From the NCBI RefSeq assembly GCF_046224405.1, contig NZ_JBJXRK010000005.1, positions 57,131-121,130 of the forward strand: a stretch of 64,000 bases of DNA. Direction: 5' to 3'. Numbering within the stretch: the first letter of the stretch is position 1; each line of letters begins with the position of its first letter. Source of the stretch: Gudongella sp046224405 (GTDB lineage Bacteria; Bacillota; Clostridia; Tissierellales; Tissierellaceae). The notes under the pieces are model-generated. The model ran no database searches and was not told the origin of the DNA. It saw only the letters and a list, made by a program, of their open reading frames with translations. Position numbers and translations under genes: made by a program. This document shows, one piece after another, positions 32,300-41,138 of this stretch.

Positions 32300-33250
32300 A
32301 TGAAAAAGAGAAACGTGTTGATTGATTGTGATCCAGGTGTGGATGATGTCATGGCGCTACTATTGGCCCTTGCCAACCAGGATAAGCTTAATATTCTTGG
32401 AGTTACAACGGTTTCAGGTAACCAGACCCTTGCAAAGGTCACCAAGAATCTGAGAAAGCTGTGGACCTTTCTGAGGATAGAGATTCCTGCTGCCTGCGGA
32501 GCCGCAAAGCCCCTGATCAAGGATCCCCTTCACGGAGGAGAGATACACGGCATAACAGGAATGGACGGCTGGGATTTTCCGGCACCTGTTTTTCAGCTTG
32601 AATCAGACAATGGAATTGTATTTCTCAAGGAGAAGATCATGGGGGCAGAGGGGAAAGTGACGCTTATTCCAACAGGACCATTAACCAATATTGGACTCTT
32701 ATTTTCAGTGTTTCCGGAAACAAAGGATAAGATTGAGATGATTTCTCTTATGGGGGGCTCCATTTTTTCAGGGAACAGAACACCCTTTGCAGAGTTCAAT
32801 ATCTATGCGGATCCCGAAGCGGCCAAGATAGTCTTTGATTCAGGAGTTCCAATAGTGATGAGCGGACTTGAGGTCACTAACAAAGCTGCCATAAACGATG
32901 GAGAGATAGAAAGGCTAATGAGCTCGGATGGCTTGGTTTCAAGAATGAGCGGGTCATTGCTCCATAGCTACACCAACTTCCACAGGAAAAAGGGATTGAG
33001 TACATACCCTTTACATGATGTTGTCAGCGTAATGTATCTGCTGTATCCCAAAATGTTTGAAGGAAAGGACTACAGGGTTGAAATAGATACATCCATCGGA
33101 GTATACAGGGGAAGGACTGCTGCTGATACGGGAGAGCTTATGAGGCACGAACCTCCAAATGCCCATGTACTTATGGATGTTGACCGGGAAGAGTTCATGA
33201 AGACATTCTTCAAGGCTTTAAATGAGATGGATAAGTCAATGAAACAGTGA
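32300..33250 (+). CDS. Ribonucleoside hydrolase (IunH/Rih family)
   Basis: 316 residues. The Ca-binding signature DCDPGVDDVMALLLAL is at the N-terminus; IPTGPLTNI, MGGSIFSGNRTPFAEFNIYADPEAA and HDVVSVMYLL (with the late metal Asp after His) follow in family order. These enzymes hydrolyse nucleosides to base and ribose. Exact base preference cannot be read. AAAGGAGG lies 6 bases before the ATG. Just after the stop begins a composite intergenic repeat. Confidence 0.92.
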   Translation: MKKRNVLIDCDPGVDDVMALLLALANQDKLNILGVTTVSGNQTLAKVTKNLRKLWTFLRIEIPAACGAAKPLIKDPLHGGEIHGITGMDGWDFPAPVFQLESDNGIVFLKEKIMGAEGKVTLIPTGPLTNIGLLFSVFPETKDKIEMISLMGGSIFSGNRTPFAEFNIYADPEAAKIVFDSGVPIVMSGLEVTNKAAINDGEIERLMSSDGLVSRMSGSLLHSYTNFHRKKGLSTYPLHDVVSVMYLLYPKMFEGKDYRVEIDTSIGVYRGRTAADTGELMRHEPPNAHVLMDVDREEFMKTFFKALNEMDKSMKQ

Positions 33251-33505
33251 ACAGCGAACATTGAACATTGAACAATTGAAAGGAAGCTGTCATTCCGAGC
33301 GTAGTCGAGGAATCAAGCTTTTTAGGTAAGAAGTAAGAGGTAAGAGGTAAGAAATATGCAAACAGCCAGGGTCCAAGAACCTTCGTTACACTCAAGAAGA
33401 CAATCATATTGTCACTCTGAGCAAGGCGAAGAGTCCTGGACCCTTTAGTGTCTCCCTGGCTAATCTTCTTACTTCTTAGATATTAACTTTTACTTGTTGG
33501 ATATT
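33251..33505. repeat. Composite intergenic repeat, copy A
   Basis: The gap between the nucleoside hydrolase and the cyclodeaminase-like gene is filled by GAACATTGAACATTGAAC units, the block GTCATTCCGAGCGTAGTCGA, GTAAGAGGTAAGA tandem units, and a long foldback (33369-33443). Near the right end the minus strand reads TTAATATCTAAGAAGTAAGA. The same building blocks occur at 48.0-48.4 and 56.8-57.2 kb. No open frame is credible here. Confidence 0.75.
33369..33443. repeat. 75-base imperfect foldback of copy A
   Basis: Ends GGGTCCA and TGGACCC. Inner paired blocks include CTTCG with CGAAG, CTCA with GAG and GACAAT with ATTGTC around a short loop. Copy B has the same ends and the same 75-base length. 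Confidence 0.75.
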
Positions 33506-33515
33506 ACCTTGTATT

Positions 33516-34118
33516 CTAATGGTGACTTCTGTCGTACAGGTTTTCGTAGTAATTTTCTGATTTGGTCAATTCCTCGATATCCTTTTTCAGGGAGCTCTTC
33601 TTTTCTTCATCCTTTATAAGATGAAGACTTGACTTAATACATCCAACTGCACCGTCGATTCCAACCTGTGCCAATGAAAGGCCAACTTCTAGGTCAGTGG
33701 CTGTATTGGCGCTGGAGTTGCTTCTAAGAATCAGACCGATCTTATGGACCCTTTTGCAAAGGTATCCATTGTTTTTTGCTATTTCCGCTGTCCTTTCCCC
33801 TGATTCCTCAATCATGTGGACCCGTGCATCCTTTTCTTCTTCGGTCTCCCTAGGCAGCTTCATGGCATCGCAAACACCTGCATATGCCTTCACATCCTCC
33901 TGGGTGCCTCTTAGAAGTCTGAAGCTTATTCCATCAAGCTCTTCCGCCAACTTTATATACTGATGATCCGCAAGTCCGTATTCACCCATCAGGGATAGCC
34001 TTGCAACCATTCCCAAAAGTCCGCAGGCCATGGCTCCGGCAAGGGCTGAAGCTGCGTCACCGCCTACAGTTGTGTCCTTTGAGTCTAGAATCTTGTCAAG
34101 TATCGCTGCGTAGCTCAT
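33516..34118 (-). CDS. Cyclodeaminase/cyclohydrolase family protein (FTCD C-terminal type)
   Basis: 200 residues, one all-helical FTCD_C domain: TTVGGDAASALAGAMACGLLGMVARL is the conserved N-terminal helix with the Gly-rich folate-binding start; ARVHMIEESGERTAEIAKN and NTATDLEVGLSLAQVGIDGAV follow. Relatives are formiminotetrahydrofolate cyclodeaminase and methenyl-THF cyclohydrolase FchA, which act in histidine or glycine/purine fermentation. Which reaction applies is not certain. Start at 34118 follows GGAGGTG at 5 bases; an ATG six codons earlier precedes that site. Single gene, flanked by repeat copy A. Confidence 0.75.
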   Translation of the reverse strand: MSYAAILDKILDSKDTTVGGDAASALAGAMACGLLGMVARLSLMGEYGLADHQYIKLAEELDGISFRLLRGTQEDVKAYAGVCDAMKLPRETEEEKDARVHMIEESGERTAEIAKNNGYLCKRVHKIGLILRSNSSANTATDLEVGLSLAQVGIDGAVGCIKSSLHLIKDEEKKSSLKKDIEELTKSENYYENLYDRSHH

Positions 34119-34352
34119 AATACACCTCCATTTCAAATTATCATAAAGACAAACACCGAAAGATATGTTATGATTAGTCCTGATTATATTGTATCACATG
34201 GAACAGATTAATCCACTTCTGCTTCAATCCCCATAACTCAACACCTACAGATTTTGTTACAAAAACTTACCTCTTTTTCTCCAAAACCCATCTTGTAATT
34301 TAACGGTATATGTGGTAAATTTTATATATGTTGTATATAGAGCTTCGTTCAT

Positions 34353-34369
34353 ACACAATATATAGTTGT
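34353..34369. promoter_or_regulatory. NrdR-like box upstream of nrdJ
   Basis: ACACAATATATAGTTGT closely fits the NrdR consensus ACAC-W-ATATAT-W-GTGT. A weaker AT-rich candidate with core ATATAT lies 34 bases upstream (34324-34329). NrdR is the repressor of ribonucleotide reductase genes and normally uses paired boxes. Confidence 0.6.
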
Positions 34370-34407
34370 TTGAGTAAAAGGTACGGAGTAATAAGGGGGG
34401 CAATGGT

Positions 34408-36537
34408 ATGTTGAAAGTTGAAAAGCGTAACGGACAGGTTGTGGATTTTGAAGCGGAAAAAATCGCAATAGCCGTTAGAAAGGCCATGAATGAAACCGAG
34501 AAGGGCATCGACGAGGACCTGGCAAAGTCAATCGGTGAAAAAGCAATTGAAGCATTCAGTGGCAAGGAAACAGTGAATATTGAGGAGATTCAGGACTACG
34601 TCGAGGTCGAATTGATGAAATCAAGACCCGAGGTGGCAAGAAAGTACATCATCTATCGTGAGGAAAGGGCCAGACTTCGTGAGCAGGGCTGGAACATGAC
34701 GGATCTTCAGAGGGATATTTACGAGAAGAAATACAGATATGATTCAGAAACCTTTGATGACTTCCTTACAAGGGTTAGTGGAGACAACAATCCTATTAAA
34801 AAAGCCATAAAGGACAAGAAGTTCATGCCTGCAGGGAGGATTCTGGCCGGTAGAGGACTTGATAAGCTGGGCAGGAAGATAACCTTGAGCAATTGCTATG
34901 TTATGCCAAAGGTTGAGGATAATATTGAATCCATATTCGATACTGCAAAGTATCTTGCAAGAACCTATTCCTACGGTGGAGGGGTTGGACTTACCCTTTC
35001 AAAGTTAAGACCAAAGGGATCAAAGGTTAACAATGCCGCAAGCACGACAACCGGAGCAGTGAGCTTTATGGATCTTTATTCAATGGTTACGGGACTTATA
35101 GGCATGAGGGGAAGACGAGGGGCCTTGATGCTTAACCTCGATTGCAATCATCCGGATATTGAAGATTTTATAAATGTAAAGAACGACCTTAGCAAGGTTA
35201 CCTATGCCAATATTTCCGTAAACGTTGACGATAAATTTATGCAGGCCGTAAAGGATGACACCGATTATGAGCTGTTCTTCAAGGTTGAATCCACCGGTGA
35301 GGAAATGAGCAAGGTCATAAGGGCAAGGGACCTTTACAAGAAGCTGGCACTTAACAACTGGAACATGGCGGAGCCAGGCATACTCTACAAGGGGAAGATC
35401 GACTCCTGGCACCTTATGAGCCACGACCCCACATTTGAGTTTGCTGGGGTTAACCCATGTGCAGAGGAGACCCTGCCAGCATTTGGAAGCTGCAACCTTT
35501 CATCCATAAACCTGAGCGAATACGTCAAGCACCCATTCACAAAGTATGCCAGATTTGAATTTGAGAAGTTCGGCGAAATGGTTAGAAACGGGGTTGTATA
35601 TCTTAATGAGGTTCTTGATGAGAACATGAACCTTCATCCATTGGAGCAGCAAAGGGATATGTCCAGGGACCTTAGACAGATCGGCCTTGGAATTATGGGT
35701 CTTGCTGACATGTTCATCAAGATGGGGGTAAGATATGGAAGCAGCGAGTCCATCTCATTGATTCACCAAATCGGTAGGATCATGGTAAACGAGGCACTTC
35801 GACAATCAGCCCATCTTGCTGAGCAGGACGGTCCTTTCCCAAGATTCAATCTTGATGCCATTCTTGCATCTCCATTCCTGAAGGAGAATGCGGATGAGGA
35901 TGTTCTGGAGCTTATCAAGGAGCACGGTCTGAGAAACTCACAGCTTCTGACAATCCCACCAACTGGAAGCATCTCGACCCTTGTTGGGTGCAGCAACGGT
36001 GTAGAGCCAATCTTCCAGGTGTCATACACCAGAAAATCCGAATCCCTACACCATGAGGACACCTACTACAAGGTATTCACTCCAATAATAAAGGAGTACA
36101 TGGAGGAGAACAACCTATCCTACGAGGAGGAGCTGCCTGATTTCATAGTGACCACATCAAACCTTGATTACAAGGAGAGAATAGAGGTCCAGGCCACATG
36201 GCAGCAGTATATAGATGCCAGCATTTCATCTACGGTCAATGTACCCAACGAGTTTACCGTAGACCAGGTTGAGGAGCTGTACCTTCATGCATGGGAGAAG
36301 GGACTAAAGGGAATCACAATCTACAGGGACGGATGTGCAAGAAGCGGTATCCTTATAACAAACAACAAGAAGAGCAACATGGACAGGATTGAGGAGCTTC
36401 AGGAGGAAATAATGCAGCTTGCAGAGGAGCAGCTGAAGGAAGATCCGGACACATGTCCAATGTGTGGTGGAAAGCTGAACCACTCAGGGGGATGCTCCGA
36501 GTGTCAGGATTGTGGCTATAGCCCCTGTTCAATCTAG
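34408..36537 (+). CDS. nrdJ: Adenosylcobalamin-dependent (class II) ribonucleotide reductase
   Basis: 709 residues. Residues 1-95 are an ATP-cone allosteric domain (MLKVEKRNGQVVDFEAEKI...). The barrel has SNCYVMP, GGGVGLTLSKLRPKGS, the active-site NPCAEETLPAFGSCNLSSINLS and PPTGSISTLVGCSNGVEP. The C-terminus is a zinc ribbon with CPMCGGKL and CSECQDCGYSPC, typical of NrdJ and thought to shuttle reducing equivalents. It reduces ribonucleotides to deoxyribonucleotides using B12, independent of oxygen. AAGGGGGG precedes the ATG. The NrdR-like box suggests control by dNTP levels. Its own terminator follows. Confidence 0.95.
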   Translation: MLKVEKRNGQVVDFEAEKIAIAVRKAMNETEKGIDEDLAKSIGEKAIEAFSGKETVNIEEIQDYVEVELMKSRPEVARKYIIYREERARLREQGWNMTDLQRDIYEKKYRYDSETFDDFLTRVSGDNNPIKKAIKDKKFMPAGRILAGRGLDKLGRKITLSNCYVMPKVEDNIESIFDTAKYLARTYSYGGGVGLTLSKLRPKGSKVNNAASTTTGAVSFMDLYSMVTGLIGMRGRRGALMLNLDCNHPDIEDFINVKNDLSKVTYANISVNVDDKFMQAVKDDTDYELFFKVESTGEEMSKVIRARDLYKKLALNNWNMAEPGILYKGKIDSWHLMSHDPTFEFAGVNPCAEETLPAFGSCNLSSINLSEYVKHPFTKYARFEFEKFGEMVRNGVVYLNEVLDENMNLHPLEQQRDMSRDLRQIGLGIMGLADMFIKMGVRYGSSESISLIHQIGRIMVNEALRQSAHLAEQDGPFPRFNLDAILASPFLKENADEDVLELIKEHGLRNSQLLTIPPTGSISTLVGCSNGVEPIFQVSYTRKSESLHHEDTYYKVFTPIIKEYMEENNLSYEEELPDFIVTTSNLDYKERIEVQATWQQYIDASISSTVNVPNEFTVDQVEELYLHAWEKGLKGITIYRDGCARSGILITNNKKSNMDRIEELQEEIMQLAEEQLKEDPDTCPMCGGKLNHSGGCSECQDCGYSPCSI

Positions 36538-36553
36538 TTAAATAAAAAAACAT

Positions 36554-36594
36554 GGGCACTCTGGTGAAGCAGATCTACACCAGGGTGTCTTTTT
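36554..36594 (+). terminator. Terminator of nrdJ
   Basis: GGGCACTCTGGTG pairs with CACCAGGGTGTC and five T follow. Confidence 0.85.
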
Positions 36595-36869
36595 CATTCA
36601 AAGACTGTGAAAAAAAATTAATGGATGGAATATTTTGTGGAAAATCAATTCACAGATCCTTGTGAAAAGGTTTGCAGAGACCATTCAAACGTTTATATCA
36701 ACATATGTCATCTACCGGGCCAAAGCAATAACAGACTAGCAAAGCAATTGTGAAAAGCGCTTTCCGGCTAGGGTTGAGTTGAAAAAGTATTTTGAAAAAT
36801 CAGTGCAAAGATGGTAGAATAGGATAGAGTATTTGCAACTCAAAAAATACATAGAAAGGAGTAACAATT
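36595..36869 (+). promoter_or_regulatory. Leader region and promoter of the opp operon
   Basis: This gap has no credible gene. At 36792-36820 TTGAAA and TAGAAT are 17 bases apart, with a TG before the -10 box, giving a good promoter 50 bases ahead of oppB. A palindrome AAAGCGCTTT with flanks TGAA and CC (36751-36765) lies 27 bases before the -35 box and could be a regulator site; it only partly fits a CcpA cre. Confidence 0.6.
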
Positions 36870-37796
36870 TTGAGATCTTTTTACTTAAAACGCATTGTAT
36901 CAATGTTGATAACTATTATATTAATCACTACATTGACCTTTACAATGATGCACTCAATTCCAGGAGGGCCCTTTACACGGGAAAGGCCTGTGCCCGATGA
37001 AATCATGAGAGCATTGAACGCCAAGTACAATCTGGATGATCCACTGCCGATTCAGTATCTGAACTACATGAAGGGTCTGGTGACCTTTGACCTTGGACCA
37101 TCCTATTCAAAGATTGGTACATCAGTTAACGATTTGATCATTTCAGGATTCCCTGCTTCAGCCAAAATCGGTTTGATTGCATCGGTGCTGATTGTGGCCA
37201 TAGGAATACCATTGGGGGTAATTTCAGCACTTAAGCAGAACAGTCCCTTGGACTACTTTGTAATGTTTTTGGCGACAATAGGTATCACTGTACCGAGTTT
37301 TGTAATAGCAACAGTTATAATATATTTCTTTGCAGGAAAGCTGGGGTGGATTCCAAGCTTCGGCCTGAGTGGACCAAAAAGCTACATCGGTCCTGTAATA
37401 GCGCTTGCAGGTTATTCCCTGTCATTTGTAACAAGACTTACAAGATCCAGTATGCTTGAGGTACTTAGACAGGATTACATAACAACAGCAAGGGCCAACG
37501 GAATAAAGGAATTCACTGTAATAATGAAGCATGCGGTCAGAAATGCACTTATCCCAGTAGTAACATACATTGGGCCCATGGTTGCAGCTATACTTACAGG
37601 ATCATTTGTAATTGAGAAGATATTTGCAATACCTGGAATCGGTAGACACTTCGTTGAGAGTGTAAGTAACCGTGACTATACTACCATAATGGGTATCACA
37701 GTTTTCTATGCTGTGTTCTACCTGATAATGATATTCATAGTGGATGTGGCCTATGCCTTTATAGATCCACGTATCAAGCTGAAGGAGGATAAGTAG
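36870..37796 (+). CDS. oppB: Oligopeptide ABC transporter permease OppB
   Basis: 308 residues with six membrane helices. The N-terminus LKRIVSMLITIILITTLTFTMMHSIPGGPF and the periplasmic DDPLPIQYLNYMKGLVTFDLG are typical of OppB/DppB. The EAA loop is seen at TARANGIKEFTVIMKHAVRNALIPV. It forms the membrane channel with OppC. Start is TTG, 8 bases after AAAGGAG; no ATG fits. First gene of oppBCDF. Confidence 0.93.
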   Translation: MRSFYLKRIVSMLITIILITTLTFTMMHSIPGGPFTRERPVPDEIMRALNAKYNLDDPLPIQYLNYMKGLVTFDLGPSYSKIGTSVNDLIISGFPASAKIGLIASVLIVAIGIPLGVISALKQNSPLDYFVMFLATIGITVPSFVIATVIIYFFAGKLGWIPSFGLSGPKSYIGPVIALAGYSLSFVTRLTRSSMLEVLRQDYITTARANGIKEFTVIMKHAVRNALIPVVTYIGPMVAAILTGSFVIEKIFAIPGIGRHFVESVSNRDYTTIMGITVFYAVFYLIMIFIVDVAYAFIDPRIKLKEDK

Positions 37797-37799
37797 ACT

Positions 37800-38987
37800 A
37801 TGTCAAAGGACAAATTTGTTTTTATTGAACAGACAGGAGAAGAAAACGAAGCCATCAGACCCAGTCTTACTTATTGGCAGGATGCATGGAGAAGATTGAA
37901 GAAGAACAAGCTTTCCATGATGGGTATCGTTGTTGTAATACTTATTGTACTGTTCGGAACCATTGGGCCGAACTTCACGGATTTTTCATATTCAGACCAG
38001 ATCAACGCATACAAGAATCTTCCACCGACACTGAAGCTCTATGAGCTTGACGGAAGATACTTCCACGTCTCAAACGACTATAACGTATTTCTCGTTGCAG
38101 AGGATGGAACCCTGATTGAGCGACTTGTACTGGACCCGATGAAAAGGGACATGATCAACAAGGTCTACACATACCAGCTGGGAGAAGAGGATGTAATACT
38201 TGACTTTTCATACAACCTTCTTCCCAACAAAATGGGCTATGACTACAACTTCACCCTTGAGCTGGATGGTGAAGTGGCACAATACCCTGCAATGACCAAG
38301 CTTAACAAACTCTTTCCATTTGGAACGGATTCACTTGGAAGGGACCTCTTGACAAGGGTTATGTATGGAGCGAGAATATCACTTCTTGTTGCATTTGTGG
38401 CTACCATAGTTAACCTGTTCATAGGAGTTGTATACGGAAGTATCTCAGGATACGAAGGCGGAAGAGTGGACAATATCATGATGAGAATCGTTGATATAAT
38501 AAACTCAATACCCCTTGTTCTGTATGTAATCCTCCTGATGGTTTGGTTTAGAGGTGGAGGACTAACAAACATCATAATCGCCCTGAGTAGCGTTTACTGG
38601 GTATCCATGGCAAGGCTTGTAAGAGGACAGATGCTATCCCTTAAGGAGCAGGAGTTCGTACTTGCAGCAAGGGTCATGGGAGTGTCAAAAGGAAAGATAA
38701 TCTTCAGACACCTTATTCCAAATGCAATGGGACCTATTATAGTTTCCATAGCCATGATGATTCCTTCAGCTGTATTTACCGAGTCATTCCTAAGCTTTAT
38801 AGGGCTTGGAGTTTCAGCACCGATGGCATCATGGGGTACGCTGGCAAACAATGCTCTATCAGGCCTTACAACATATCCGTACCAGTTGTTCTTCCCGGCG
38901 TTGGCAATTGCGTTTACAATGCTGGCATTCAACTTCATCGGTGATGGACTGAGAGATGCTTTGGACCCAAGACTTAGAAAAGGATAG
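37800..38987 (+). CDS. oppC: Oligopeptide ABC transporter permease OppC with extended extracytoplasmic insert
   Basis: 395 residues, about 90 more than usual OppC. After the N-terminal OppC_N segment and first helix (about 35-60) an insert of roughly 100 residues (about 63-165: FSYSDQINAYKNLPP...LELDGEVAQYPAM) precedes the common FGTDSLGRDLLTRVMYGARISL. The EAA loop is AARVMGVSKGKIIFRHLIPNAMGPI. The insert would face the outside and may contact the binding protein. Such long OppC forms are known in Clostridia. Starts 3 bases after oppB. Confidence 0.9.
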   Translation: MSKDKFVFIEQTGEENEAIRPSLTYWQDAWRRLKKNKLSMMGIVVVILIVLFGTIGPNFTDFSYSDQINAYKNLPPTLKLYELDGRYFHVSNDYNVFLVAEDGTLIERLVLDPMKRDMINKVYTYQLGEEDVILDFSYNLLPNKMGYDYNFTLELDGEVAQYPAMTKLNKLFPFGTDSLGRDLLTRVMYGARISLLVAFVATIVNLFIGVVYGSISGYEGGRVDNIMMRIVDIINSIPLVLYVILLMVWFRGGGLTNIIIALSSVYWVSMARLVRGQMLSLKEQEFVLAARVMGVSKGKIIFRHLIPNAMGPIIVSIAMMIPSAVFTESFLSFIGLGVSAPMASWGTLANNALSGLTTYPYQLFFPALAIAFTMLAFNFIGDGLRDALDPRLRKG

Positions 38988-38999
38988 GGAGATTGAGAT

Positions 39000-40019
39000 A
39001 TGGAAAATAATAAAGACTATATATTAGAGGTAAATGGATTAAAAACCTCCTTCTATACCCATGTTGGAGAGGTTCAGGCAGTGAGGGGCATCGACTTCAA
39101 GCTCAAGAGCGGTGATGTTATGGGTATTGTTGGGGAGTCCGGAAGTGGAAAGAGTGTTACGGCCCGCTCCGTAATGAAGCTTATTGAGCACCCTGGAGTC
39201 ATCAAGGAAGGCAGTATAATATTTGACGGCAAGGATATAACAGAATACAGCGACCAGAAGATGTCAAACATCAGGGGAAATGACATGGCGATGATTTTCC
39301 AGGATCCAATGACATCCTTGAACCCGGTTTTCAGGATTGAGAACCAGATGACTGAGGTTATAAGAAGACATCAGAAGGTAAGTCACAAGGAAGCCAAGGA
39401 AAAGGCCATAGAGATGCTTCATCTTGTTGGAATTCCCGAGCCTGCAAAGAGAATAAGGTCATACCCCCATGAATTCTCAGGTGGTATGAGGCAAAGAGTT
39501 ATGATTGCAATGGCACTTTCATGCAATCCCAAGCTCTTAATTGCCGATGAGCCAACAACTGCTCTTGATGTTACAATTCAGGCACAGATACTTGACATCA
39601 TGAGAGATATTTCAACCAAGCTTGATACAGCGATCATTCTTATAACCCATGACCTTGGAGTTATTGCAGAAACCTGCAAGGACCTTGTTGTCATGTATGG
39701 TGGAATGCCAATGGAAAAAGGGTCTGTTGAGGATATTTTTGAAATCCCTCAGCATCCTTATACTAGAGGACTTCTAAAGTCGGTACCTAGAATGGATACG
39801 GAGGAAAAAGGAAGGCTAAAGCCTATTGCCGGATCACCGCCGGATCTGCTGTCACCACCTACAGGCTGCCCGTTCTCCACAAGATGTCCAAATGTTATGC
39901 AGATTTGTACAGAAGAAGCACCTCCTATGTTCAGCGTAGGGGAGAATCACACTTCAGCCTGCTGGTTGATGCACGAGGATGCACCAGAGGTTGAAGGCTA
40001 TAGAAAGGGGGCTTTATAA
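39000..40019 (+). CDS. oppD: Oligopeptide ABC transporter ATPase OppD
   Basis: 339 residues. Walker A GESGSGKSVTARSVM, Q-loop IFQDPMTSLNP, signature FSGGMRQRVMIAMALSC, Walker B LLIADEPTTALDV and H-loop ITHD are intact. The C-terminal oligo_HPY domain has GCPFSTRCPNVMQIC and a later SACW, Cys residues that bind an iron-sulfur cluster in some OppD proteins. It pairs with OppF to energise peptide uptake. Ends 1 base before the oppF ATG. Confidence 0.95.
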   Translation: MENNKDYILEVNGLKTSFYTHVGEVQAVRGIDFKLKSGDVMGIVGESGSGKSVTARSVMKLIEHPGVIKEGSIIFDGKDITEYSDQKMSNIRGNDMAMIFQDPMTSLNPVFRIENQMTEVIRRHQKVSHKEAKEKAIEMLHLVGIPEPAKRIRSYPHEFSGGMRQRVMIAMALSCNPKLLIADEPTTALDVTIQAQILDIMRDISTKLDTAIILITHDLGVIAETCKDLVVMYGGMPMEKGSVEDIFEIPQHPYTRGLLKSVPRMDTEEKGRLKPIAGSPPDLLSPPTGCPFSTRCPNVMQICTEEAPPMFSVGENHTSACWLMHEDAPEVEGYRKGAL

Positions 40020-40020
40020 T

Positions 40021-41001
40021 ATGGAGGAGAGAAAGCCACTTCTACAATTACAGAACCTTAAGAAATACTTTGATGTGAGCACAGGCTTTTTCAAAAGGGA
40101 GCAGGCTTACCTGACTGCTGTTGACGATGTTTCCTTCGATATCTACAAGGGAGAGACCTTCGGACTTGTTGGTGAGTCAGGATGTGGAAAATCAACCCTT
40201 GGAAGAAGTGTTGTAAGGCTTTATGAACCAACTGGAGGAAAGATCATATACGACGGGGACGACATAACAAATCTTTCCCAGCACGACATGATGAAGTACA
40301 GGAAGAGGCTTCAGATGATCTTCCAGGACCCATATGCATCACTTAACACTCGTTTGACTGTTTCAGAGATTATCGGAGAGGGTATAGAAACCCATAACCT
40401 GTACTCCGGCAAGGAGAAACTGGAAAAGATATATGACCTGCTCCAGACCGTAGGTTTGAAGAGGGAGCACGCAAGCAGATATCCACATGAATTTTCCGGT
40501 GGACAGAGACAGCGTATAGGAATAGCCAGGTCACTGGCTGTGGAACCTGAGCTTGTGGTCTGTGACGAACCAATTTCAGCTCTTGATGTTTCCATTCAGG
40601 CACAGGTTGTAAACATGCTTGAAGACCTTCAGAATGACATGGGGCTAACTTACTTGTTCATCGCACATGACCTGTCAATGGTTAAGCATATATCAGACCG
40701 TATAGGCGTAATGTACCTTGGTAAAATGATGGAGATAACAACAAGCGTTGAACTTTACAAGAATCCTCTTCATCCATATACTCAGGCTCTGCTTTCGGCC
40801 ATACCCATACCAGATCCAAAGCAACATAAGATAAACAAGAGGATAATCCTTGAGGGTGATGTGAAGAGCCCGATCAATCCACCTGAAGGCTGCAGGTTCA
40901 GCTCAAGGTGCAGATACTGCATGGACATCTGTACCGAAGTGACACCAGAGCTTAGAGAGGTTGAACCAGGTCATTTCGTGGCTTGCCATCTTGTCAAATA
41001 A
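40021..41001 (+). CDS. oppF: Oligopeptide ABC transporter ATPase OppF
   Basis: 326 residues. Walker A GESGCGKSTLGRSVV, Q-loop IFQDPYASLNTRLTV, signature FSGGQRQRIGIARSL, Walker B VVCDEPISALDV and H-loop IAHD are present, with the C-terminal GCRFSSRCRYCMDICTE cysteine block. The start at 40021 follows GGGGGC near the oppD stop; an ATG at 39979 within oppD lacks homologous sequence. Its last codons overlap the -35 box of the oppA promoter. Confidence 0.95.
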   Translation: MEERKPLLQLQNLKKYFDVSTGFFKREQAYLTAVDDVSFDIYKGETFGLVGESGCGKSTLGRSVVRLYEPTGGKIIYDGDDITNLSQHDMMKYRKRLQMIFQDPYASLNTRLTVSEIIGEGIETHNLYSGKEKLEKIYDLLQTVGLKREHASRYPHEFSGGQRQRIGIARSLAVEPELVVCDEPISALDVSIQAQVVNMLEDLQNDMGLTYLFIAHDLSMVKHISDRIGVMYLGKMMEITTSVELYKNPLHPYTQALLSAIPIPDPKQHKINKRIILEGDVKSPINPPEGCRFSSRCRYCMDICTEVTPELREVEPGHFVACHLVK

Positions 41002-41018
41002 TGAATTTGTGGTATAAT
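40991..41018 (+). promoter_or_regulatory. Separate promoter for oppA
   Basis: TTGTCA (40991-40996, inside the end of oppF) and TATAAT (41013-41018) are 16 bases apart. Independent, stronger expression of the binding protein is usual. Confidence 0.65.
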
Positions 41019-41077
41019 AGAGTATATTAAAAATTTTCTCAACATTTACCACGTTTATGTGCCACCTCAAAGAAGTA

Positions 41078-41104
41078 TTTAATCCAGGTAGAGCCTGGTT
41101 TAAA
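41078..41104 (+). other. Hairpin in the oppA leader
   Basis: TTTAATCCAGG and CCTGGTTTAAA form an 11-position stem with one mismatch, loop TAGAG. No T-run follows; it may stabilise the oppA mRNA or partly end the oppBCDF transcript. Confidence 0.4.
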
Positions 41105-41138
41105 TAAAGGCAACATACATCATTAAGGAGGGGAAAAA

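Noticed and set aside
33251..33505. CRISPR array
   Set aside because: Short tandem units here and at 57 kb have no regular spacers and no cas genes are near.
36751..36765. CcpA cre site upstream of opp
   Set aside because: Palindromic AAAGCGCTTT core, but flanks and spacing do not fit the cre consensus well; kept only as an unspecified palindrome.
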